Shown: positions 8,226-16,496 of the stretch, piece after piece
Layout of the letters: the number at the start of each line of letters is the position of its first letter
Position numbering within the stretch: the first letter of the stretch is position 1
From: Leucobacter sp. CX169
Lineage (GTDB): Bacteria > Actinomycetota > Actinomycetes > Actinomycetales > Microbacteriaceae
Reading direction: 5' to 3'
DNA length: 64,000 nt
Assembly (NCBI RefSeq): GCF_017161405.1
Contig: NZ_CP071051.1
Span: forward strand, 2,108,001 to 2,172,000
Program-made: the position numbers and the translations under genes
Notes under the pieces: generated by a model
What the model was told of the DNA's origin: nothing
What the model saw: the letters and a program-made list of their open reading frames with translations, nothing else
Database searches by the model: none

Positions 8226-8982
8226 GACGCCGAACAACCCACTGCTGCGCATAGTGCTCGGCGAGGACGAGGTGCTGCTGCGTCGCGGCCTCGAGCTCGT
8301 GCTGAGCCAGGCGGGCATGGTGGTAGTGGGTTCGGTCGGCAACGCTGCCGACCTCGAGCAAGCCGTCGCCAGCCTCTCCCCCGACATGGTCATCACCGAC
8401 ATCCGCATGCCACCGACGTTCACCGACGAGGGCTTGGTCGCGGCCCGCAGGATCCGCTCACGCTTCCCGGGCCTCGCGGTCATGGTGCTCTCGCAGCACG
8501 TGCAGCGCCGCTACGCGCTCGAACTTCTCGGCCAGGCTGGGCCCGGCGACCCGGGGACGCAACCTACCGGCGGCGTGGGCTACCTCCTCAAGCAACGCAT
8601 CGCTGACGTCGACGGCTTCATCGAAGACCTGCGCGAGGTCGCTGCGGGAGGCACCGCGATCGATCCCGAGGTCGTCGCGGTGATGGTGGCGCGCGCCCGG
8701 ATCGCCGATTCGGCTGTCGGCTCGCTCACGCCGCGGCAGCAGGAAGTCTTCGCGTTGGTCGCGGAGGGTCGCAGCAACGGCGCGATCGCCGCCCGGCTGT
8801 TCATCAGCGAGAAGGCGGTCGTACAACATATCTCGCGCATCTACGACGCGCTATCGCTCCCGGTCGCCCCCGACGCCCACCGGCGCGTGCTGGCGGTCTT
8901 GAAGTACCTCAACCGCGATTCCGGCAACTACACGAAAACGAACGACAGCAGCACGCCGACGGTGACCGCGACCCCCACGTAG
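8218..8982 (+). CDS. LuxR-family response regulator
   Basis: About 254 residues from GTG 8218, with GGAGG six bases upstream and an 8-bp overlap with the kinase gene. The receiver has the acidic cluster GEDE, phospho-acceptor D61 in VITDIRMPP and K125 in GYLLKQR. A glycine/proline-rich insert (about residues 106-117) precedes the K loop and is longer than usual. The LuxR helix-turn-helix starts at LTPRQQEVFALVAEGRSN. After LKYLNRD the protein continues as a Ser/Thr-rich tail that is antisense to the 3' end of the next gene. Confidence 0.9.
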   Translation: MIETPNNPLLRIVLGEDEVLLRRGLELVLSQAGMVVVGSVGNAADLEQAVASLSPDMVITDIRMPPTFTDEGLVAARRIRSRFPGLAVMVLSQHVQRRYALELLGQAGPGDPGTQPTGGVGYLLKQRIADVDGFIEDLREVAAGGTAIDPEVVAVMVARARIADSAVGSLTPRQQEVFALVAEGRSNGAIAARLFISEKAVVQHISRIYDALSLPVAPDAHRRVLAVLKYLNRDSGNYTKTNDSSTPTVTATPT

Positions 8983-10283
8983 ACCAGGTTCGGCAGTTGG
9001 AACGAGTGGTCGAACACGAACTTGCCCATCTTGGTCGTGCCGGTTTGGTCAAAGGCGACGGTCGCGACCTGGCTGCCGTTCGCCGGCAGGGTGTACATGC
9101 CCATCGCAGACGGCCACAGCCCCACCAGCAGCGCGGGCGGCAGACCAATCGTGATGCCGATGGGGACAATCGCGTTGGTCGCGCTCGACTGGCTCGTCGT
9201 CAGCATCGCCACGACGAAGAGGGCGAGCGCAAAGAGCAGCGCGCCCAGGAAGGCTGACGAGCCCGAGACCACCGAGCCCAGCCCGTCGACGATGAGCTTC
9301 TGGTTCGCAGCAACGAAGGTGTTTGCGAGCCAGGCGATGCCGAACAGAGCGATCGCGCCGACCATGCCGGCGGGGAACGTCGCCTGCTTGGGCACGTCCG
9401 CTGCCTTGACCTTGCAGAATACGAAGATGAGCGCCGCGATCACGCCCATCGTCACCTCGATGATCACCGTGACGCTCAGCCGCGTGGGGTCGCCGTCGGC
9501 GTTGGTGCCGATGACGGGGCGCAGGCCCTCAAACAGGCCGAACATGACGATCACGCCGACGCCGATGAGGAAGAGTGAGGCGGACATGACTGCGGTGCGC
9601 GGCAGCCTGGTCTCGCCAACGTTGGTTGCGGGCGGCTTGATCTGCGCGTCTGCCAGCCGACGTTGGAACTCAGGATCGTCCTCAAGGTTCTTTCCGTGCT
9701 TGAGCATGACGAGCGCCGCCATGAAGAGTCCGGCGATCGAGGCCGGCCACATGATGAGGAGCAGCCGACCGAGGTCGACGCCCTGCGGCGCCAGCAGCAC
9801 GACCATCGAGGCGGTGGCAGCAGAGACGGGCGAGCACAGGATCCCGACCTGCGACGCGACCGCCGAGACCGCGAGCGCCCGTTCCGGCCGGATCTTCTGC
9901 TGGTACGAGACGTCGTAGATCACTGGCAGCAGCGGGTAGAAGATGTTGCCGGTGCCGGCGCCGACCGTAAAGAGGAACGACATTGCGGGTGCGAGAAAGA
10001 CCACTGAGCGCGGCCGCTTCCGAATCACCTTCGCGGCGACCGCCACCATCCACTCGATGCCGCCCGCAGCCTGCATCACGGAGGCCGCTGTAATCACAGT
10101 AATGACGATGAACACTGCGTCCACGGGGGCGTTTCCCGGGGCCGATCCGAAGCCGAACACGAGCACGGCGACGCCGACGAGTCCCCAGACACCGAGCCCG
10201 ATTCCGCTCGTGCGCGTGCCCATGTAGATTGCCGCAACAACCACGACGAGCTGGGCGAGCATCACCCACACGTTGTCATTCAT
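8928..10283 (-). CDS. Anaerobic C4-dicarboxylate transporter, DcuA/DcuB family
   Basis: A 451-residue, strongly hydrophobic carrier with 10-12 segments. It matches the Dcu family in layout: an N-terminal GIGLGVWGLVGVAVLVFGFG region, PVDAVFIVITVITAASVMQAAGG, then GAGTGNIFYPLLPVIYDVSYQ, KIRPERALAVS and SQVGILCSPVSAATASMVVLL. Members exchange or take up fumarate, malate, aspartate and succinate. Its ATG overlaps the stop of the peptidase E locus by 4 bp, suggesting aspartyl-dipeptide cleavage was once coupled to aspartate transport. It overlaps the convergent regulator by 55 bp. Confidence 0.9.
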   Translation of the reverse strand: MNDNVWVMLAQLVVVVAAIYMGTRTSGIGLGVWGLVGVAVLVFGFGSAPGNAPVDAVFIVITVITAASVMQAAGGIEWMVAVAAKVIRKRPRSVVFLAPAMSFLFTVGAGTGNIFYPLLPVIYDVSYQQKIRPERALAVSAVASQVGILCSPVSAATASMVVLLAPQGVDLGRLLLIMWPASIAGLFMAALVMLKHGKNLEDDPEFQRRLADAQIKPPATNVGETRLPRTAVMSASLFLIGVGVIVMFGLFEGLRPVIGTNADGDPTRLSVTVIIEVTMGVIAALIFVFCKVKAADVPKQATFPAGMVGAIALFGIAWLANTFVAANQKLIVDGLGSVVSGSSAFLGALLFALALFVVAMLTTSQSSATNAIVPIGITIGLPPALLVGLWPSAMGMYTLPANGSQVATVAFDQTGTTKMGKFVFDHSFQLPNLVYVGVAVTVGVLLSFVFV

Positions 10284-11020
10284 GATGAGGGCCCTGTCTG
10301 CACGGGCGCGGAAGCCTCCAGCACCGTAAGCGGGAGTGGCGTTTCGACAATGCGTCCATCGATCGCCTCGACTCGCAGCGCGAGGCCGCCCTCGACCGGG
10401 CTGATCGCCGCTTGGAACACACCATTCTCGAAGTGCACGGATTGCAGGTTGCCGACCGCGTAGCCCGTGCCGAGCTCACCGCTGAGCAGCGCCGCGTGAA
10501 ACAGCGGCTGGCGCTGATCCTCCGCGTCGTAGTGCGGGCAGAAGCTTCCGGGCACGAGGCCAAGCCCCTCGGGCAACACCTGAAGCGTCGGCCCGTAGCT
10601 GTCCGTCGTCCCGCCCTCAAACCAGCAGATCCCGCCGGCGCTGCCGCCAGTGAACACCACGTTCGAGGCCGGATCCTGCCACATCTCGCGCAGGATCGTA
10701 TCGAGACCCTGACCCTTCCACACATCGAGCATGTTGGCGGTGTTCCCGCCGCCGACGTGAATGACGTCGAATCCCCGAACGTACGACGCGAGGTCGTCCA
10801 CCGTGCGATGAAAGAGCGGAAGATGGTGGGGAGCGCAGCGGTCCGAGTCATACGTCGCGTAGAAGCTCACGATGTATGACGCGTCGTCACCGGTCGCGGT
10901 TCACACGAAAAGCACCCGCGGCCGCCTCTTGCCGTTCAACCCGAGTATGAAATCGTGCGTGGGGTCATTCCCCCGCTGCATCATGGCCTTGCCCGCCCCG
11001 GTCGCCACTACGTGCGCCAT
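10280..11020 (-). pseudogene. pepE: Peptidase E (aspartyl dipeptidase, S51) with in-frame TGA
   Basis: The open part (GTG 10870 to 10280, 196 residues) lacks the first 50 residues of the family. Reading upstream in the same frame restores them: from ATG 11020, with AAAGGGG upstream, the codons give MAHVVATG, then FILGLNGKRRPRVLFV, a TGA at 10903-10901, then TATGDDASYIV and on into the open part. With codon 40 repaired it would be 246 residues, the normal length. Serine-nucleophile GGSAGG and HYDAE are intact. PepE cleaves Asp-X dipeptides. Either a nonsense allele, readthrough, or a sequencing error; restart at GTG 10870 would lose the first strand. Confidence 0.85.
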
Positions 11021-11102
11021 CGCTGCCCCTTTGCCGCTCGCCGTGGATTCACACGCTATCCGAGCAAGTATCGAGTGTCGACCAATTTTCGGGTGAACTT
11101 CC

Positions 11103-11678
11103 CTACGCCGGCGTCTCGAGGGGCTCGGCGAGCGCCAGCAGCGCCGCCCGTCCGAGGGTCAGCGCGGCGGGGGTCACATAGGGACTCCCGGCAGCCAACG
11201 CGAGGCCCTCGGCGGCGTGCCGAATCACCAACACGCGCTCGGTGGACAACCCGTCGGCCGCAAACGCGGCATTCCACAGCGCCGCGTCCCGCTCGAAGAT
11301 GTCTTGCACCTCGACTGCGTTCCCGAACACCGCGATCAGCCCGGTCGGACTGTAGACCGAGCTGAGATAGTCGCTGTCTCCGGTGAGCGCCCGGACATAG
11401 CCACGAGTGAATTGCCCGGCGCGTACCTCGCTGAGGTCGATGTGTGCGCGCACCTCCTCCCACATCCGCACGGCGCAGTGCTCCATCACCCCGTAGACCA
11501 AGGCGTCTCGGCTCGGGAAGTGGTGCATGAGCCCGCCCTTGGCGACCCCGGCTCCCTCCGCGATCTCGGCAAGGCTGACCCCGGCCCCGCGCTCCGAGAA
11601 CAAGCGTTCGGCGGCCTCGAGGATCGCGCGTCGGGTGCGTTCTTTGTCGCGAGTGACGACGGGTTCAGTGCGCGACAT
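11103..11678 (-). CDS. TetR/AcrR-family repressor
   Basis: A 191-residue regulator. The N-terminal helix-turn-helix is clear: RRAILEAAERLFSERG, VSLAEIAEGAGVAKGGLMHHFPSRDALV. The C-terminal ligand domain is diverged. The gene overlaps the end of the DHA2 exporter gene by 14 bp and follows it on the same strand, so exporter and repressor are co-transcribed, an arrangement like LfrA/LfrR of mycobacteria (established example). The likely operator is the 39-bp palindrome in front of the exporter. Confidence 0.9.
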   Translation of the reverse strand: MSRTEPVVTRDKERTRRAILEAAERLFSERGAGVSLAEIAEGAGVAKGGLMHHFPSRDALVYGVMEHCAVRMWEEVRAHIDLSEVRAGQFTRGYVRALTGDSDYLSSVYSPTGLIAVFGNAVEVQDIFERDAALWNAAFAADGLSTERVLVIRHAAEGLALAAGSPYVTPAALTLGRAALLALAEPLETPA

Positions 11679-13194
11679 TCACGGCCGATTCTGCCCCGCG
11701 CGGCGACGGGATGACGCGCCAGGCGACCACCGCGGCCACGATGAGCAGCGCCGCGGCCACATACGACGTGGTCTGCACCGCGACCGTGAACGCGTGCTGC
11801 GCGTGCTCGATGACGGTGGTGTTGTCGACCGTCGCCATCGCCACGGCCAACGATTCCTCCACCGCCTTTGTCGTGGCAGCATCGGTGTCAACGGGCAGCG
11901 CGAGGTTCGAACGATAGATCGCCAGCTGCACCGAACCGAGCACGGCGATGCCCAGCGCGGCGCCCAGCTCGTAGGCCGTTTCGGCGATCGACGCCGCGGC
12001 CCCCGCGCGGGCCTCCGGCACCGAGGACACCACGGCGTCGGTCGACAGCGTCATCGCGACACCGACCCCGAGGCCCACGACAGCGAGGAAGATGCCGAGA
12101 CCCCAGTAGCTCGGCATCGTGATGGTCAGGCCGATGCCCGCGAGCCCGATACCGCCCAGGGCCAGGCCGAGGCCGATCGAGCGACCCCGTCCGAGCCACG
12201 CCACCAGGAACCCAATGAACAGCACGACGACCATCGAGGCGATCGTCGAGGGTAGTTCGGCGATTCCGGCGAGCAGCGGCCCGAACTCGCGCACCAGCTG
12301 CAGGTATTGCGAGAAGAAGAAGAGCAGACCCATGAACGCGAAAATGGCGAGACCGTTCGCCGCGACCGAACCGGCGAACGCGGGCATGCGGAACAGGGTG
12401 AGGTCGAGCAGGGGGTGTGCGAGCCGCAGCTGTCGGCGGATGAAGACCCAGCCGGCCAAAAGCCCGATCAGCGCAGTGCCCACCACCACGAGGTCGAAGC
12501 CGCTACTCACCCAGTGCTTGATGGCGAACACGAGCGGAATGATCGACAGGATCGACAGGGCGGACGACAGCAGGTCGATGGGAGCCTTCGCGTCCCCTCG
12601 CGACTCAGGGATCAGGATCGGCCCGGCGACCAGCACGATCACCATGATCGGCACGTTGATGAGGAAGACGGACCCCCACCAGAAGTGTTCGAGCAGCACG
12701 CCGCCGACTAATGGCCCGAGGGCGGCGCCAGCGGTGGCACCCATCGACCAAATAGCGATGGCTTTGGTGCGCTGCTTCGCGTCCACGAACATTGCCCGCA
12801 CGAGCGAGAGCGTCGAAGGCATCAGCGTCGCGCCTGCGATGCCGAGCAGCGCCCGTGCGGCGATGAGCATCTCGGCGCTCGGGGCGAACGCGGCGAGTAC
12901 CGAGGCGACACCGAACGCCGCCGAGCCGATCAGCAGGAGCTTCTTGCGGCCGATGCGGTCGGCGAGATTGCCCATGGTGATGAGCAGGCCGGCGAGCGCG
13001 AAGGAGTAGATGTCGCCGATCCACAGCAGCTGCGAGGCTGTCGGCTCGAGGTCGACGGTCATGGAGGGAACGGCGAGGTAGAGCACCGTACCGTCGACGG
13101 TCAGGAGGACGACGACCAGTACGAGCACCCCGAGGGCAGCCCATTGACGTCGGCCGGCGCGGGCGGGCGGTGCGGATGATTCGGGGTGTGCCAT
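11665..13194 (-). CDS. DHA2-family multidrug efflux MFS transporter
   Basis: About 509 residues with 14 predicted membrane helices, the DHA2 (QacA/LfrA/SmvA) count. Helix 1 carries the acidic membrane residue in VDGTVLYLAVPSM, motif A is LADRIGRKKLLL, and motif C-like GATAGAALGPLVGG lies in helix 5. It should exchange protons for cationic drugs or dyes. ATG 13194 is favoured over GTG 13200 because it begins the normal short polar lead. It is the first gene of a two-gene unit with the TetR repressor. Confidence 0.92.
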   Translation of the reverse strand: MAHPESSAPPARAGRRQWAALGVLVLVVVLLTVDGTVLYLAVPSMTVDLEPTASQLLWIGDIYSFALAGLLITMGNLADRIGRKKLLLIGSAAFGVASVLAAFAPSAEMLIAARALLGIAGATLMPSTLSLVRAMFVDAKQRTKAIAIWSMGATAGAALGPLVGGVLLEHFWWGSVFLINVPIMVIVLVAGPILIPESRGDAKAPIDLLSSALSILSIIPLVFAIKHWVSSGFDLVVVGTALIGLLAGWVFIRRQLRLAHPLLDLTLFRMPAFAGSVAANGLAIFAFMGLLFFFSQYLQLVREFGPLLAGIAELPSTIASMVVVLFIGFLVAWLGRGRSIGLGLALGGIGLAGIGLTITMPSYWGLGIFLAVVGLGVGVAMTLSTDAVVSSVPEARAGAAASIAETAYELGAALGIAVLGSVQLAIYRSNLALPVDTDAATTKAVEESLAVAMATVDNTTVIEHAQHAFTVAVQTTSYVAAALLIVAAVVAWRVIPSPRGAESAVNVAH

Positions 13195-13206
13195 GCGCAC
13201 CAGCCT

Positions 13207-13245
13207 ACCGACCAGACGGTTTGTTCAACAAGCCGACTGGTCGGT
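13207..13245. promoter_or_regulatory. 39-bp palindromic operator, probable TetR site
   Basis: The half-site ACCGACCAGACGGTTTGTT, a single central C at 13226, and its mirror: 17 of 19 base pairs match. It can also be read as two tandem boxes, CCGAC-N2-GACGG (13208-13219) and CCGAC-N2-GTCGG (13233-13244), the second perfectly symmetric. It begins 13 bp upstream of the exporter's ATG, so a bound repressor would cover promoter and leader. No other regulator gene is adjacent. Confidence 0.75.
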
Positions 13246-13456
13246 TTCATCTATGTCACCCCGACGAGTGTGATCCGGCGCAGGATCGACGAAATCTCTC
13301 ACCTGACGCTCACGCAGACCCTGTGCAGCCCCGAAGAAGACGGCGCCCAGCCCACGCACCACTTCGGCTGCTACCGTGGGGCGCTGGCACTCGCTGGCCT
13401 TAGGGAAGACTTCTCGTTGACCGCCCGGCGTTCCGCCCCGCCACGATTCCGTCGCC

Positions 13457-13477
13457 TCCTCTGAGTTACTCAGAGGA
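13457..13477 (+). promoter_or_regulatory. Perfect hairpin enclosing the ribosome-binding site
   Basis: TCCTCTGAG (13457-13465), loop TTA, CTCAGAGGA (13469-13477): a 9-bp perfect stem. The right arm contains AGAGGA, the only good Shine-Dalgarno sequence, six bases before the ATG at 13484. Folding would hide it from the ribosome. As DNA it is also a 21-bp palindrome that a repressor could bind. The rest of the 13246-13456 gap shows no gene. Confidence 0.65.
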
Positions 13478-13483
13478 TTGCTC

Positions 13484-14611
13484 ATGCACCCGTCCACCCC
13501 CATTTCCGTCGTATCCACTCTCCCCCGCGGCAGCCGCGCCATCGTCTACTGCGACGGGCTCTTCGGCGAGCAGGACGGCAAGACCGCCAACGGCCTCGTC
13601 CGCCACTCCGAGAAGTACGAGATCTTGAGCGTCATCGACCGCACGCAGGCTGGCGTCGACGCCGGCATGCTGCTCGATGGCGAGCCCAACGGCATCCCCG
13701 TGCTCGCGAGCCTGGACGACGCGATCGCGCACGCCGGCAGCGTCCCCGACTACCTCATCTGCGGGCTCGCCCCGGCCGACGGGCTACTCTCGAACGCCCA
13801 GCGCATCGTGCTGCTCGACGGCATTGATCGCGGCATGCACATCATCAACGGCCTGCACGAGTTCCTCAACGACGACGCCGAGTTCGTCGCCGCGAGCCTC
13901 GCCGCTGGCGTCACGATCACCGACATTCGGCAGCCGAAGGCCAAGAAAGACCTGCAGATGTTTACCGGCAGGATCTTTGACGTGACCTGCCCCCGCATCG
14001 CCGTCCTCGGCACCGACGGCGCGGTCGGCAAGCGCACCACCGCCACGCTGCTCGTGCAGGCGCTCAATGAGCGCGGTATCAAAGCGGTCATGGTGGGCAC
14101 CGGCCAGACGACGCTCATCCAGGGAGGGAAGTACGGGGTCGCCCTCGACGCCATCATCCCTCAGTTCTGCTCGGGCGAGGTCGAGAACCAAGTCGTGCTC
14201 GCATTCGAGAACGAGCACCCCGACGTCATCGTGGTCGAGGGCCAAGGGGCGCTCAGCCACCCGGCCTACCTGAGTTCCACCGCGATCCTGCGCGGCAGCC
14301 GCCCGCAGGGAGTCGTCGTGCAGCACGCGCCCACGCGTGAGTTCCTCGGCGACTACCCGGCGATCAGGACGCCCACTGTGGCGAGCGAGATCGCCCTCAT
14401 TGAGGCGTTCGCCGCCACCAAAGTGATCGGCGTCACCATCAACCACGAGGGCATGACCGACGTCGAGATCGGCGCGGCCATCGACCAGCACGAGATCGAG
14501 CTCGGCCTGCCCGCGACCGACCCGCTCACCCGGCCGCTCGACCGGCTCGTAGATATGGTGCTGCGCGCGTTCCCGACGATCGAGGCGCCGCTCGCCTCGG
14601 CCACCCGGTGA
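13484..14611 (+). CDS. DUF1611 family protein (DgcN-like)
   Basis: About 375 residues. An N-terminal Rossmann-like region (IVYCDGLFGEQDGKTANGLVR) precedes a P-loop half with GTDGAVGKRTTATLLVQAL and VIVVEGQGALSHP, the hallmark of DUF1611 proteins, which resemble dethiobiotin-synthase-type enzymes. From memory, a characterised relative, DgcN, N-acetylates D-glutamate. Here the overlapping partner is a PLP-type racemase, so a role in D-amino-acid or N-acyl-amino-acid turnover is likely, but the substrate is inferred. ATG 13484 is chosen over TTG 13478 because of the AGAGGA spacing. Confidence 0.85.
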   Translation: MHPSTPISVVSTLPRGSRAIVYCDGLFGEQDGKTANGLVRHSEKYEILSVIDRTQAGVDAGMLLDGEPNGIPVLASLDDAIAHAGSVPDYLICGLAPADGLLSNAQRIVLLDGIDRGMHIINGLHEFLNDDAEFVAASLAAGVTITDIRQPKAKKDLQMFTGRIFDVTCPRIAVLGTDGAVGKRTTATLLVQALNERGIKAVMVGTGQTTLIQGGKYGVALDAIIPQFCSGEVENQVVLAFENEHPDVIVVEGQGALSHPAYLSSTAILRGSRPQGVVVQHAPTREFLGDYPAIRTPTVASEIALIEAFAATKVIGVTINHEGMTDVEIGAAIDQHEIELGLPATDPLTRPLDRLVDMVLRAFPTIEAPLASATR

Positions 14612-15672
14612 ACGCCCCACGCCTGAACATCAATCTCACCACGATCACGCACAACGCTCGGGTACTCGTCGGCTTGCTCGCCCCCAAGGGCATTCAGATC
14701 GCCGGCATCTCGAAGGCCGTGTGCGGCTCCCCCGACGTCGCCGAGGCCATGCTGCGTGGCGGGGCAGCCCGCATCGGCGACTCGCGCGTTGAGAACCTGA
14801 CCCGGCTGCGGGTGGCGGGCGTCACGGCGCCGCTCACGTTGGTCCGCTCACCCATGCTGAGCCAGGTTGAGCAGACGGTATTACACGCGAGCACCAGCTT
14901 GAACACCGAGCCTGCGGTGCTTGACGCGCTCTCTGAGGCTGCCGTGCGGCTCGGCGTGACGCACGGGGTGATCCTCATGGTCGAACTCGGCGACCTGCGC
15001 GAGGGCATCGCGGCCGACGACGTCGTGGCGGCCGCGCGGGCGGTCGAGCGCAGCCCCGGGCTGACGCTCGAGGGGCTCGGAACGAACCTGGCCTGCCATA
15101 GCGGGGTCGTGCCCGATCAACGCAAGATGGACGAGCTCTCGCGGCTCGCGGACAGCGTCGAGGCCGCCGTCGGCCACCCGCTCTCTGTTATCTCTGGCGG
15201 CAACTCGGCGAACCTCGAGTGGGCACTTTCGACCTCAGACACCGGCCGCATCACCGAGCTGCGGCTCGGAGAGGCGATCCTGCTGGGGACGGAGCCGCTG
15301 CAACGCAGCCCCATCGCGGGCCTGCAAACCGGCGCATTCACCCTCGTGGGCGAGGTTATTGAGGCGAAGCTGAAGCCCGTGCAGCCATGGGGCGAGATCT
15401 CCGCGGCCGCGTTCTCGCACCGCACCCCGCCCGTGGGCAACGGGTTCATCCGTCAGGCCATCGTCGCGCTCGGTCGGCAAGACACCGATCTCGCTGGCCT
15501 CATCCCACCGGCCGGCATCACGATGATCGGCATGAGCAGCGACCACCTCGTCGTCGACCTCGGTGACCAGGACGTGTCGGTGGGAGACGAGCTCACGTTT
15601 GGGCTCGATTACAGCGCGCTCATGGTCGCGGCGACCTCGCCGTTCGTCGGCACCCGGACGTTCGCGAATTAG
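14608..15672 (+). CDS. Alanine/ornithine racemase family PLP enzyme
   Basis: A 354-residue fold-type III PLP protein. Near the start, IAGISKAVCGSPDVAEAML contains the lysine expected to bind PLP (K31), followed by GDSRVENLTRL. The region ISGGNSANLEWAL and the LRLGEAILLG segment correspond to the phosphate-binding part of the barrel. Length and layout fit the ornithine racemase (Orr) branch rather than Alr, which is longer at the C-terminus. It overlaps the DUF1611 gene by 4 bp. The pair probably converts or salvages a D-amino acid. Which one is unknown. Confidence 0.85.
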   Translation: MNAPRLNINLTTITHNARVLVGLLAPKGIQIAGISKAVCGSPDVAEAMLRGGAARIGDSRVENLTRLRVAGVTAPLTLVRSPMLSQVEQTVLHASTSLNTEPAVLDALSEAAVRLGVTHGVILMVELGDLREGIAADDVVAAARAVERSPGLTLEGLGTNLACHSGVVPDQRKMDELSRLADSVEAAVGHPLSVISGGNSANLEWALSTSDTGRITELRLGEAILLGTEPLQRSPIAGLQTGAFTLVGEVIEAKLKPVQPWGEISAAAFSHRTPPVGNGFIRQAIVALGRQDTDLAGLIPPAGITMIGMSSDHLVVDLGDQDVSVGDELTFGLDYSALMVAATSPFVGTRTFAN

Positions 15673-16460
15673 GCGCTTTCGCGCACGGCCTCCGGAAGGG
15701 GCTGTGCGCGCTCCCACATCTGCAGCAGCAGCGCCTCGTCCACGCCCTCAATCGCGTGCGAGTCGTCCTCGAGCTGCGGGTTGATGCCCCGCACTTCTTG
15801 GTGCATCTGCTCCATCCGTCGATCGAGCTGGCCGGCGATATCGGCGGTCTGCGTCAGGCTCGCGGCGAGGTGGTCGGGCACCGAGCCGTTGTACTTGTAG
15901 TGAATCTTGTGTTCCAGGCTCGCCCAGAAGTCCATGGCGATCGTGCGAATCTGCACCTCAACGGTCACCGGCACCGGACCCGACGTGAGAAATACCGGAA
16001 TCTGGATGATGGCGTGCAAGCTCTGGTATCCATTGGGCTTCGGGCACTTGATGTAGTCCTTGATCTTCAGCACCTGGACGTCGGACTGCGACGTCAGCGT
16101 CTCGAGCACCCGGTAGGTGTCCGAGATAAAGCTGCAGGTGATCCGGATCCCGGCGATATCGGTGATGCCGGCGCGGATCGACTCGGTCGTCATCTCGAGG
16201 TCGCGCCGCAACGCCTTCTCCAAGATGCTCGCGGTCGACTTGATGCGCGACCCGACGTGCTCGATGGGGTTGTACTGGTGCAGGTGCAGAAACTCGCGCT
16301 GCAGGATCGACACTTTCGTCAGCACCTCGTCGATCCCGAACTGGTGCTCCATCTGCAACCGCAGGAAGTCCTCGCGCATCTTCCGCGCAAAAACGAGCCG
16401 CTCCTGGTTCGGCGAACCGCTCACAAAACTTCGAGGCAATTGCGCGGTGGGAGAACTCAT
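15669..16460 (-). CDS. Small alarmone synthetase (RelA/SpoT-domain protein, RelQ-like)
   Basis: About 263 residues, only a RelA_SpoT synthetase domain with helical flanks, so it should make (p)ppGpp or pGpp from GTP/GDP and ATP. Motifs: HVGSRIKSTASILEKALRR, DIAGIRITC, DYIKCPKPNGYQSLH, and EVQIRTIAMDFWASLEHK, whose Glu and Arg are catalytic in the family. No hydrolase, TGS or ACT domains. ATG 16460 is favoured; GTG 16490 would add ten residues. It converges on the racemase gene with a 4-bp overlap. Confidence 0.92.
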   Translation of the reverse strand: MSSPTAQLPRSFVSGSPNQERLVFARKMREDFLRLQMEHQFGIDEVLTKVSILQREFLHLHQYNPIEHVGSRIKSTASILEKALRRDLEMTTESIRAGITDIAGIRITCSFISDTYRVLETLTSQSDVQVLKIKDYIKCPKPNGYQSLHAIIQIPVFLTSGPVPVTVEVQIRTIAMDFWASLEHKIHYKYNGSVPDHLAASLTQTADIAGQLDRRMEQMHQEVRGINPQLEDDSHAIEGVDEALLLQMWERAQPLPEAVRESA

Positions 16461-16496
16461 ACGAGGCGGTCCTGACGGTCGGTCGATCACAAGCCT

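Noticed and set aside
10901-10903. TGA in peptidase E as selenocysteine
   Set aside because: No SECIS-like hairpin after it, and the family has no Sec/Cys at this position; a nonsense change is simpler.
13246-13456. Riboswitch before the DUF1611 gene
   Set aside because: I could match no known riboswitch core; only the terminal hairpin is clear.
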